DNA of 26,907 nucleotides from Setaria digitata (Eukaryota > Nematoda > Chromadorea > Rhabditida > Setariidae): the NCBI GenBank assembly GCA_003640385.1, contig RCAB01000680.1:1-26907 (forward strand), written 5' to 3'. Each line of letters begins with the position of its first letter. Position 1 is the first letter of the stretch. Below the pieces are notes generated by a model. That model made no database searches and was not told the DNA's origin. It saw only the letters and a program-made list of their open reading frames with translations. The position numbers and the translations under genes were made by a program. This document shows positions 1 through 10,200 of this stretch, piece after piece.

Positions 1-379
1 CAAAAATTATAATTTTACACAAATTATTTTCAGAGAAAAAACGCTCAAACATATAAGCAAACTCTAGCTATCTTCCTCTAAATATCATTCACTGGCATAT
101 ATATAAGAAGCTAAACTTTTATTTAAATCTTAACAGCTTTATCAAAATCATATCATTGCAAGACTAATTAAATTAAAAATAGGAATTAAAGGCAAAAGCC
201 AGAAGGAAAAAAGAAATTTAAACAAAAAAGAAAAGTAAAATTTCTAATTTTATTATCAAATTATCACTTTTATTTTTCGATATTTTAATTAATATTTTAA
301 ATCATTCCTCTTCACTCAGTTGCAAAAAATTTTCTCAGAATTTTTAATAATTATAAGTGAAATTTAAATTAACTCCTGC

Positions 380-590
380 ATTAGCTGGAAAATCTAAAAT
401 GGTCAAGACAAGTCCCATACGGCTATAATCTAGCTAGTTTAGCTGAAATGATCACTTCATCTTGGATGCTAAATCGGATTATCTGCTATGCCCGTTAATG
501 TAACCACTGTTATCGTGCCTAGGCCCAAGGGGAATAGTCTAGTCTCGATAAGGCTATTTACTATTTCAGTTTTGGGAATTCCAAAATTTT
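380..590. other. GC-richer island of unknown identity
   Basis: This roughly 200-nt block stands out by eye from the surrounding AT-rich, homopolymer-rich DNA, with more G and C and no long A/T runs. Open frames of about 37-40 codons lie in it on both strands. One plus-strand frame starts after a plausible acceptor (ctgcattag) and runs to a stop near 500; another starts with ATG near 489. A minus-strand frame covers about the right two thirds. None gives a protein I recognise. Several simultaneous open frames are expected when GC is higher, so coding status is not established. It could be a conserved noncoding element, a relic exon, a mobile-element fragment or transferred bacterial DNA. Confidence 0.35.
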
Positions 591-3017
591 ATCGTTTTGT
601 ATAGTAAGTAGCAAATTTTATCATCATAATTTTTGTCTCTCATCATTTTCTTTTAATAATAATAATTTACTTGACTATTTTATCTGCTAAAATTTTCCAC
701 CACTAAGAATTTTTGAAATTTAAATCGAAATTATAAACTTTACAAAGAAATAAAATTTTAAAGTTTTAAAACTAAATGTTGCTTTTTTTATAAAAAATAA
801 AGGGAAAATTAGCGCAAATTAGAAAATTGAAAAAAATTTAAATTGAAATTTTAAATTTGTCATTTAAATTGAAAAATAGATTTTACATTGTGAACAATTT
901 GAGAAATTCGTAGTAAGCGAAGAAAATGAAATGACTTAAGTGATAATTTTCATGCCGCCACACAATTCATTAATATTTTGCATGAATTCAAATTTAAATT
1001 AATTATTTTTTTTTTTGTCCAATTTCAAGTGATTAACTATTCTAATAAAGTTTGAAAAATCTCTTAAATTTTAAAAATAGCCTGATGCTATTAAATCATC
1101 ACTGCAAAATAAATCATTATTTTCATTTAAAGAATCTTAAGATTGATATTTTAACGAATTATAAGAGCAATTACGATAAATAACAATAATAATAACTAGT
1201 ACTCGAAATGAATTCTCAAAATATCATTGAAAATATAGGAAAAGAAGAAAACAGATCAATAGTAGAAAGAACAATTAATCGATTATGCAAAATTTGACGG
1301 AAAATTAGCATCCATTAATGATTTATTAATTTTCATCAACAACAAATAATTATTATAAATTTACTTCTTTTAAATTTTGAAGAAAAAGAAAAAAATTTAT
1401 AATTTTATATATTAAAAAAAGTTATATATATTATGATGAAATTTTATGGTATAAAATGTTTACTTTTATTAATCTGTTCTAAGGCACAAACAAATTAAAG
1501 CAATACAATTAAAGGTCAGAAAAATGAAATGCATTAACTGCCAACAATTAAAATCATCATAATTAAATGGACAAACGAAAAAGTACTGAGACGAAGAATA
1601 TTTATTTATATAATATATGTCAGTGACCTTTAAGCCAATGACCTTTGATTGAAATGGTCAGAACGATAACGAAAAAAAAAAAAAAAAACGCTCCTTTATG
1701 CTATAAAATTAATAATAAAAATAGCAATCATAAAAAAAAAAAAAAGAAAAAAATGGAAAAAAAGTGGTAAAAAAAAAAAAAAATAGTCTCTCCTCAAAAG
1801 GTTAAAATGGAATTCAAATTAATAAATTCATCAGTAAATTGCTGAAAATACTAATTAAATTATACTCACATCTTATAATAATTAAAATTGCCATTTTTGT
1901 TCATCCATAATTCTCAATTCAATTAATTGTTTAATTTTTCTCACATCTTCACAACTATTTTAAAATTGAAACAAAGAACTAAAAAAAATTAATCAATTAA
2001 TTAATTAGAGAAAATAAAAAGTAAACACTTTTTTCAAAATATTTTTCTAGTTTTTTATTATTGAAATTATTAAGTTTAATACGCATCTTTTTCTTCTTTC
2101 TTTCCTTCTCTTTTTCTTCTCGCTTTTTTTTTTTTCTTCACAGATACCAAATAATCATTGTAATAGTTAAATTAATAACTTAGAATATTTTGAATTTTGC
2201 TTCTTGTTCTGCTTTATTTTAAGTTATTAAAATATATTTAAGTTTTATTTATTTGTTTTTTTTTTGAAGGAGAAAGTTAATTAATATTTCCATTTCTTGA
2301 CTAATCCCACTTAAGAAATCAAATCCTTTTTTTAAAAATAAAATAAAGCCACAATTTATCAATCTTTGCAATCATCTACTAATCAGTTAATTAATTAACT
2401 TTATCACTACGGCCTCTGATAAGCTCAATGAGTGTTTCACCTGTAATTAGGACTTAATTTTGGGATGCTCAATGCCAAATCAAACTGCTTAGATTTTTTT
2501 TTTTAACTTTTTAATTTATTTATTTATCTATTTATATATTTATTTACAAAAATAGTCCAACGTGTTAACAGACAGACCGTCCAGAGTAAATTATAACATG
2601 AAGCATTCTAAAGCATCGCATTTAAATTATCAGTAGGACAAAATTTGAAGAAACCATCGATGATTTAATGCACATTTAGACTTTAATCGTTCAGTAAGTA
2701 ATTATTTTTTTTTTTCTTTAAATTTAGATTGAATCCTAATCTCTTAATAATGGCGTTTAAGGAAAAATAAATAAATGAATAAAAAATAGTGGTATGATTG
2801 AAAAGGTCACCTACTGAGGTAGCTCAACGTTGATAATCATTATGGCAGTCAGAAATAAAATGCATCTTTTGATGAATAAAATTAAAGTAGACATCTTAGT
2901 CGTCTAATTAGCCACTAATTCTTGGCTTAATTGGCAAGTGAAATCCTAAATAATAATTAAATGAATCATTGCCACATCTTCGGGAGAGAAAATAGAAGTT
3001 GTCGATTGATCATCGCA

Positions 3018-3098
3018 CAAGAAGTGAGCAATTAATTAATGAATTAAAAGTACAGATTACAAGAAGTAACTAATTAATAAATTAGAAGTGTAGATTCA
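3018..3098. repeat. Imperfect tandem duplication, about 42-nt unit
   Basis: Two adjacent copies begin with CAAGAAGT at 3018 and 3060. Each continues with an ATTAAT-rich middle and ends with a GTAGATT- or ACAGATT-like tail. The copies differ at several positions, so the duplication is not recent. Confidence 0.6.
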
Positions 3099-4097
3099 TT
3101 GAAATTACGTCTTCAAAATATCGAAAATAAAATAAAATGATAGAATTTGAGAAATGACACGAAAAGAAGACCTAAACCTTGCCGAAGTCTCCTACACCCA
3201 ACCAGCTCCATATTTTTATGTTAAATCTAAAATACAGGTTAGACTTAATTACAATGAATCAATTACGAGATCACAATTTTAGCACCTAAAAACCTAAACC
3301 ATGGATTCTGCTTTTATTTATTTTTTATTAAGTCGAAAAACAATGAGAGTAAAATAATTGCAGGAATTGCTTACGATTAATTAATTTTTAAAATCTTATT
3401 TGCTCAAAATGAAAATACAGTAATGAATACTTTTATGAGAAAACGAAAAATTTTATTGCACAAAACAATTCACAGTACTCTTTAATGTGCAAAGCGAGGA
3501 ACGATAAGTAATTAGATATCTGTAATTAATGTCTGGTAACATTAAAAAATTATAAAAAATCATGTGATATTTATGGTTCGCAAAGTTCTGAGTCGATTAT
3601 ATAATGGATTATCATGAAGGTTCATCATGCTCCTCCTAGCAGAAACATCCATTTATTTCGATTCCAAATTTTCGAAAAACCAATGGAACGCCTCAAATCA
3701 CTTTTTTTTAGATATAAAATGAGGCAACCCAGATTGTGAATTTATTGCTGATGTATAGATTAAACAGCTCATAATATCTTTTACATTAAATACAAATACT
3801 ATTATTCCAAAACAGATTGACGGTTGTATTTGTCACTTCAATGGGTGAAACTCTTTAAACTCTGCAATACGGAAACTATAATGGGCAAATGTTCAGATCA
3901 TGAAAAGGACAGTTTTTTTCTCCAAAAGGATTTTAAGAAATCTGTTCTGTTCGAAATAGAAAAATTGTAAAATCCGTGAATGAAAAATCTCTTTAACATT
4001 TTATCTTCACGCTAATACCTTCAACTTAGCAACCAATGAGACCAAAGTTTTGGATCGTAATACGCCTCAGCGAACTACAAATTCTGCTGATTCACAG

Positions 4098-4127
<30 letters not shown>
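4098..4127 (+). repeat. Poly(A)30 run
   Basis: Thirty consecutive A residues in intergenic DNA. This is the longest uninterrupted homopolymer in the window apart from the N-containing run at 14680-14720. Confidence 0.97.
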
Positions 4128-4129
<2 letters not shown>

Positions 4130-4676
4130 TAAATGAACTTCACAGCAAAGCCAACAAAGCTTACAGAAATTAGAGTATGCACTCGCCAAGAGGTAGCGAT
4201 GCCAAGACTGTACATAGCAAAATACATATAGGCTTTATGAAGCGCGCTTAAAAATAAGAATAAAAAAGGAAAAAGTAGAAAAAGAAATCCACAATCATAA
4301 CAGAATAGAGGTTAAGTTGTTAGAAATACAGTAGAAATAAATTTGCACTGAGGAAAGTACATAGGATCATCACGTATCATGCGATAAAAACTCTTTCAAC
4401 AAATGAAATGGAAATAACACTTCATAAGGCATGAAAAGAAGTAAAAAGATGGACGGAATTAAGAAAGCATGGGTCATACAATATTTCCTGGGGTTGGCTA
4501 TGGAAAACTTACATTTACAGAAAGGAAATCAACTACTGAAGGAAAAACTGTTGACCAGAAAAAGAAACAAACAGAACAGAAGCATAATCAAGTAAACTTT
4601 GCAACCGGTCCGTAAACATTTGTTTATAGTAAGATTAATGCCGAAAAATCAAACATTCCATTTGATTTCAACTTAT

Positions 4677-4960
4677 CTATTCTTTATCCTTAACACTGCT
4701 TTCGTCACAAATGATAACATCCTTCAGAGGACGGCGGAACAAAAGAATCTAAAAAATTAAAGTTAGTATATCCCTGGAAAACATGGGGAAGGAACAATGA
4801 AATCTCCTTTCCTTTTCTTTCTCAAAAAAATTTATAGAGAAAAAAAATTGTTCCCTCTTTATGTAACTACACTTTTGAAATTCGTTTATATATATCAATA
4901 GGAATTTTTTATATATATCGATAAGAAACTATAAGGAATTATAAATACTTTCGCACTGCT

Positions 4961-4996
<36 letters not shown>

Positions 4997-5904
4997 AGTG
5001 TAGGTAACAATTTAAAATTGGAGAAATATCGTCAGGAAGCTCACAGAGAAAATACACTTCCCCTTTTCAAAATTTCCCCGTGCCCAAAGCATGGTTTCGA
5101 TCTCTAAGAAAGAAAAATTCCAATTTCACCAGGAAAAAATAAGTCAATCTTCATGGACTCTAATTAATCATTCAAGAAGTAGCTATAATTCGAAGATCTT
5201 CCTGGATCTTACGCAAAACTTCGTTTTTACAGATACAATTCATTCTCATGAAATTATGTGCCAAAATAAAACAATCAAGAAAGCAGCATTTCATCAAATG
5301 CTTAGGATATCTTACTAATTTCAATGAAATAAAATATATAACATAAATTATGGTCGAACGAAAATGGGTAACATACGTGTCGCTCTGGAGTATGAATCAT
5401 GTAATGAACCCATCCTTGACTTTGCTGTATTCCGAGTGATCGCCATTCGCTTTCACTCATCAATCGGTCCTTTGGGATAAGTCGAACTAAATCTTTGGGT
5501 ACATGCACGTGTCTGAAAACAAAATACTAAGCCTAATCACTTCCATAACGTATGCAGTCCAGTACTTCAGGCTTTCAACTAACTCCAAAAATTTATACAG
5601 TCTAATTAATGGTTTCATAATTACGCTCACTGTAATCAACAGCCAGCGCCTTCAACAAGAACAACAGCAAAAATTTCCCCATTTGCATACTGTTCTTCTA
5701 ATTTTTCCTGTATATTCAGATGACTTCATTCAAGATTTCTCTCCGTGCTTTTAAAAGAGTAATATTCTATTACAAGCCTTCAAAAAATCTACTGTCAAAA
5801 CAAATTTTGAAAATTACAATATCATGTACCAATTCATACCTGTACTCGTATCTATCATCATTATATTTGTTGGAATAATAGAAATCACGAGGTGAAGCAC
5901 TCAT
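4677..5904 (-). CDS. cks-1: Cyclin-dependent kinases regulatory subunit (CKS), 3 exons, complete
   Basis: Small adaptor that binds cyclin-CDK complexes and recognises phosphothreonine, promoting processive CDK phosphorylation and mitotic progression. Exons on the minus strand are 5904-5840, 5512-5377 and 4748-4677 (stop TAG at 4679-4677), joined in phases 2 and 0 to give 90 aa. Introns of 327 and 628 nt have GTATG/CAG and GTATGT/TTTAG boundaries. The protein has the YYSxKY start, the central MSESEW and QQSQGW motifs, and the ILLFRRPL strand that ends the fold. The five residues forming the anion pocket in human CKS1 (Lys11, Arg20, Ser51, Trp54, Arg71) correspond to Lys13, Arg22, Ser53, Trp56 and Arg73 and are all present. 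The beta-hinge reads HTPERH instead of the human HEPEPH, so the second hinge proline is replaced by arginine. A 15-residue charged tail follows RRPL. The gene is divergent from SART1 across 1.4 kb. Identification is near certain; only the untranslated ends are unknown. Confidence 0.96.
4963..4992. repeat. (AT)15 microsatellite in cks-1 intron 2
   Basis: A perfect dinucleotide array in the second cks-1 intron. About 50 nt to its left in the window are two near-copies of a TATATATATC(A/G)ATA motif at roughly 4886-4925. Probably length-variable between individuals. Confidence 0.95.
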
Positions 5905-6384
5905 TGCGGTTAATGGAAAATGTAGACGAGAATTTGTTCCTTCGTTATTGAGATAAGAACTTCCTTAATCAAAGTACTTTCCGAAGGAAACACATCTCTT
6001 AACCGTAACAAATGCACATTTCTCACTTCTTTCTCTTCTTCGATTACAAACATGCATAATTATAAATTGCAACAAGTTCTAATACTTCTAGATTTTTTAA
6101 TTTTACCACAAGAGAACATCATCCTCACAAGATATTAAAATTAGAATTGTATTAAACTAAAATTTCAGACTGCAATGAACAATCCAAATTTTCGAAACTC
6201 CTATGTAATATTTAGTAATTGTGGCTCAACTACTGAAAAAAATTAGAACATGAAATGAATTTGGGAGTCATAATTAGGAGCAGTGGATCCATTTCTGTTT
6301 TCTGTCTTTCAGAAATAGTTACAGGTAGCTAGCTATAGGAATAAAAAACACTTATTTACTACACATGATCACGCCAAACCAACC

Positions 6385-6397
6385 TGACCTCTGACCC
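6385..6397 (-). promoter_or_regulatory. DR1-type nuclear-receptor element (candidate)
   Basis: On the minus strand the sequence is GGGTCA-G-AGGTCA, two AGGTCA-type half-sites in direct orientation with one base between them. This is the arrangement bound by RXR and HNF4-class receptors. It lies about 480 nt upstream of the cks-1 start. Confidence 0.4.
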
Positions 6398-6914
6398 GTA
6401 CAATCCACAACGCTACACGCAACATCTCTCTCAGCTGATCAAAAAAACTTTACCGCCAAAAATTTCTTTAGAAATGGTTTAACAAGCCGCGGCATGTCGA
6501 TACGTGACGATGACCAGTAAAAATTTAAGAGTAGTAGTTCATTGTGTTGTTGTAACGGTAGCGAAATGAAAATAAATATCCCGAAAATTTATATTTTTAT
6601 ATTTCTCTACAAATAATATATTTGTTCGATTAAGCTTTACGAAGTGACACCTTCGAATTACTAAATTTGTTCCCCTTCTCTTCAAAAATAACAGAAAGAA
6701 AGCGAATACAACGAATCCAAATGGAATGCTTATTTATATTAGATAATTTTCCCCAAACTCTAAACTGCAAACAATTCATTTTCATCTTCTAAGATAGGCA
6801 ATTTTGTTTCATTAAAATCAAATTACATGATTAAACAACGCTAGAAGCATGGGCATTGTTACCTATCTTGAAGATAATTTATAAAAATATTTTGGTGCGA
6901 CTTTGTCTTAATCA

Positions 6915-6922
6915 TTTGGCGC
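6915..6922 (+). promoter_or_regulatory. E2F-like site TTTGGCGC (candidate)
   Basis: An exact match to the E2F/DP consensus TTTSSCGC, about 370 nt before the SART1 start and about 1 kb before the cks-1 start. CKS genes are cell-cycle genes, which makes the match plausible, but a single 8-mer is weak evidence. Confidence 0.3.
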
Positions 6923-7189
6923 TAAGTTACCTATCCTTAACCCATGAGATCCTTCAGTCGTTGTCTCTTCCAGTTCTCATTTCTACTGCATTCCTCCAGT
7001 CCCAATGACCCCAACCTTGACCTCTTTCCTCTCCCTTCTCCTTCTTGGTTTCAATTTGCTCAATCTTGCAGCACAAAAATAGCTATTTGGTCTTGAAACC
7101 AAAACATGAAAGAGGTATAATTTGCTGAAGATTTATGTGGCATGGGGTGAGAGGGAGTTAACAGGATTAACGGGAAGATGGTTTGTGGA

Positions 7190-7202
7190 AGGTCAAAGGT
7201 GA
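7190..7202 (+). promoter_or_regulatory. Second DR1-type nuclear-receptor element (candidate)
   Basis: The sequence AGGTCA-A-AGGTGA is one base from the classical HNF4/RXR DR1 consensus. It lies 88 nt upstream of the SART1 start codon, close to the likely promoter or outron. Confidence 0.4.
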
Positions 7203-7275
7203 AGCTTAGGGAGATTAAGATTTCGTAATTTCGTTATGTATTTCACATACTACTAATGGTCATGTTGTGTTTAAT

Positions 7276-7277
7276 AG
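7276..7277 (+). promoter_or_regulatory. Candidate spliced-leader acceptor of SART1
   Basis: The AG in GTTTAATAG lies 12 nt before the SART1 ATG at 7290. Nematode mRNAs often receive a spliced leader just upstream of the start codon, and this is the nearest acceptor-like site. The polypyrimidine tract is weak, so confidence is modest. Confidence 0.4.
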
Positions 7278-7289
7278 TTGGGAAAGAGA

Positions 7290-10200
7290 ATGGGCCGTGA
7301 TTCACATCATCGTCGGAAGCGTAAAACTGGAAAAGATGACGATTCATCGGATGATAACAGACAACGTTCCATATCACGAAGTCCAGAGAGAAAGTAAGAT
7401 AGCTTTTTTTCAACTACTAAGTTTCTAATTCAACTGCGAAGTTTCTCTAAATTTGCTGGAATCTTAAGTGATATGTTAAATGTCATACAGTGTTTCTCGT
7501 CATTCCATTTTTCAACCTTTCATTTTTTCATCCATATTGTTTTAGATCAAGACGGTTGGAGAAGAGGAAGCTAAGGGAGAAGTCACCAAATACTCCTTTA
7601 TCCAACAAAAAGTGATACTTTCTACTTCACATTATGCTAGCTTTGGTTTATTTTCTATGTCGGTATAGAAACTTGTTTTCTCTTTGTCCTAGTAATTTCA
7701 GAATGAATTTACTTAGGTTTTATACACAGCATAACTCATTGATACGTCGTTATTTTCAGTGAAGAAAGTATTTCCATAGAGGAAACTAACAAGTTACGCG
7801 CTTCATTAGGTCTTGCTCCACTTGAGGTAGACAGTGGCCCAAAGGAACGAGAGGTTGAAGGAAGTGACGGTTTGGAGAAAGTGTACAAAGAGGATGGGAT
7901 GGAATTTGTTCATAAAAAAGCCGAACATTTAGGAGAGAAAAAGAGAGCCGAGGAAATGCGGGAGAAATTGCAGGTTGTTTTTTTTTTTCACCAAATGTTT
8001 AACTTAATTGTTATTTGAGTGTCGCTAAGATTTGTCTGTCCCAGTGCATATATCCCTTGAAAAAGATCCGTAAACTTCCAGTGCATTACTAAATTTAGGC
8101 AGCTCGCGATAAACGAAAACTGTATGACAAAGTTTTGAAAGTAAAACCATTGGCAGATTCCGATTCTGAAGAGGATACTGCTGCTTGGGTTGCAAAGAAT
8201 CGTGAACTGGAAGAAGAGCGAAAAAGAGCAGAAGAAAGGGTAAGTGTGCGTGGCTGAATTTAAACGAAATAAGGATAATTTGGTCTGTTTCCTCTGCTTT
8301 CGAGTTGATATGAAGTTTGGCGTCATAAAAAAGAGAAATATATTCAGATCACTGCGATCTTAGGAAGTGAAGTTTTATTCAGGACTAAATTTGGAAACAA
8401 ACTGATGACTTTCTAGGCTAAAATACTGGACGATATGGACGCAGATTTCGGTGTAAATGCGTTAATAAGTGAAGAGAATAAAGTAAAGCAAGTCAGGCAA
8501 ACTAAGAAACAAAAGGTAAGATATAATTCCTGTCATATTTGCAGAAATACGTTATCTAGAATAGTTTTTTTTCTTTTTGAATATTGGTCCATTAAAATTG
8601 ATATTTTTTTTAGCAGAAGTCAGATCTTGCTGGTATTATAGTGGGTCATGCTAAAGAGGACTTCTTAGATGGCAGCGAAACTGTTTTGGTCTTGGAAGAT
8701 AAAGGTTAGAATTACTGAAATTGATATATCTATCCAATTCTGCTCAGGTTTAATAAGAACTCAGTGTGTTAAGGTGTTCTGGATGAAGGTGAAGAAGTAC
8801 TTGTGAATTCAAATTTGGCCGAAGATCATAGGTACCAGAAAAATGCTGAATTAAGGAAAAAGAAGGGTCGTTATGAACCATATACAGAGGAATTGGACGA
8901 ATATGGAATGGTCTGTTTTGAAATAACTCTTGGCGCTTAGTGCTTTTTAGACGAGTTCAATAGTGATCATTTTACACTCATGTTTTACTGACTTATTTTC
9001 AGCCCAAGGAAAAAGGACTTTTGTCAAAATATGATGAACTGGAAGGCGAGACAAAGAAGACTTTTCGTTTGGGTATAAATTTAAATAAGCTCAATAATTT
9101 ATTTATTGCTATTTAATTTATACTTATCAGAGTCAGTAATATTATTTACTGCTTTAAATGTTAAAGAGAAGAACTGCAGGAGATCTAGTTGGCTTTTAAT
9201 ACCATTTCATTTGAAGAGTAACATTTTTTTTTTCTGTTGATTAGAATTTTCCACTGATCCAGTGTTCACAAAATATGAAATGCGTTTAAGGTGAGGGTGG
9301 AGAAATTGATATTGAAAAGGAGCGTGAAGAAATGGAAATACGTCGGAAGCTGTTTATGGCAAACAAAAAACTAGAATCATTAGAAACGCCGAAGTACGCG
9401 GTGGCCAGTGAATTTTATACTCAGGTTGAATTAATATTCATTTTTTTTTTACATTACTAATGCAATTATCTTACTTTTATTATGTCCAGATTATTGAAGA
9501 AGGGTTTAAATTGCTCTTCTTTTTCAGGAAGAAATGCTTTCATTTCGTCGACCGAAGTCAAAGAAAGATAAAAAATTACGCAAAAGAAAGGAAAAGATGT
9601 TGAAAGCTGATGATCTCATTCCGGATGAAGCTGCTGTAGCTGAAGATATTGAAAGGTCAGTTCAATAAAAAAAGTATTAATTTCTGCTACACATCAACAG
9701 CAAAGTCGTTTGCATGTTTCATGCGTTTAATGTTAAAATGTTTTCTCTTTTTTTTTTTTTTTTTTTTTTAACTACTGACAGATAGAGTAACTTTCTAATA
9801 CAAAATTTCGTGAAATAGCCGGTGCTAATGGCTAAATTTATTCAAATCAAATTTGATAGTTACCATAATAACCAATCTATTTCTTGTATCATTGTTAGGG
9901 CGGCCAAAGCAGCAAATCGGCAACGTGGTAGTGTAGAATCGTTTGTAATCAAAGAAGAGGAGAAGGTCACAAAAGATAAGGCAAATCTGGAGGATGGGGA
10001 ACTTGCTGAAGATGACGAGAAAAAAGTTGTGCTCATCTCTTTTTATTTCCCATTTTACAATATTAATGCCCATAAGTTATTGCTGAGTTGCATTTAACGT
10101 TTTAATTTAGGGCAATTGGCGTTCTGCGGAAACAACTGCCTTTGTAGATATACAAAACCTAAATAAAATGGCCGAACAAGTAGAGGAAGAAGAAGATGAT

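Larger units (their letters stand above)
1..4676. other. AT-rich intergenic region, no gene recognised
   Basis: I see no credible exon, tRNA or rRNA in this stretch on either strand. It holds many A and T runs, an imperfect 42-nt tandem repeat near 3018-3098, a 30-A run at 4098-4127, and one locally GC-richer island around 380-590 that is reported separately. From about 3160 to 4670 the sequence is less repetitive and somewhat richer in GC. The right end of that part should hold the 3' untranslated region of cks-1, whose stop codon is at 4677-4679 on the minus strand. A TATAAA-type variant on the minus strand at 4622-4627 is the nearest weak polyadenylation signal I could find for cks-1. Left of about 3160 nothing can be assigned. 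Confidence 0.6.
5905..7289. promoter_or_regulatory. Divergent promoter interval between cks-1 and SART1
   Basis: The start codons of cks-1 (minus) and SART1 (plus) are 1385 nt apart and face away from each other, so both promoters must lie here. No coding exon is visible. The parts at 6360-6560 and 6900-7200 are richer in GC and lack long homopolymers, unlike most noncoding DNA in the window. They contain a DR1-type nuclear-receptor element at 6385-6397, an exact E2F consensus at 6915-6922, a related TTTGGCGG-like site on the minus strand near 6454-6461, and a second DR1-type element at 7190-7202. Whether any of these is bound is inference. Confidence 0.6.

Noticed and set aside
1628..1655. 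Two TGACCTTT nuclear-receptor half-sites
   Set aside because: They are about 15 nt apart, not in a standard direct or inverted spacing, and far from any gene start.
2815..2822. TGAGGTAG, identical to the let-7 family seed
   Set aside because: The following bases do not match let-7 and I find no complementary arm within about 70 nt to form a precursor hairpin.
8435..8641. Plus-strand frame running through a SART1 exon-intron border as a separate small gene
   Set aside because: Its first part is SART1 exon 5 and the rest is intron read-through.
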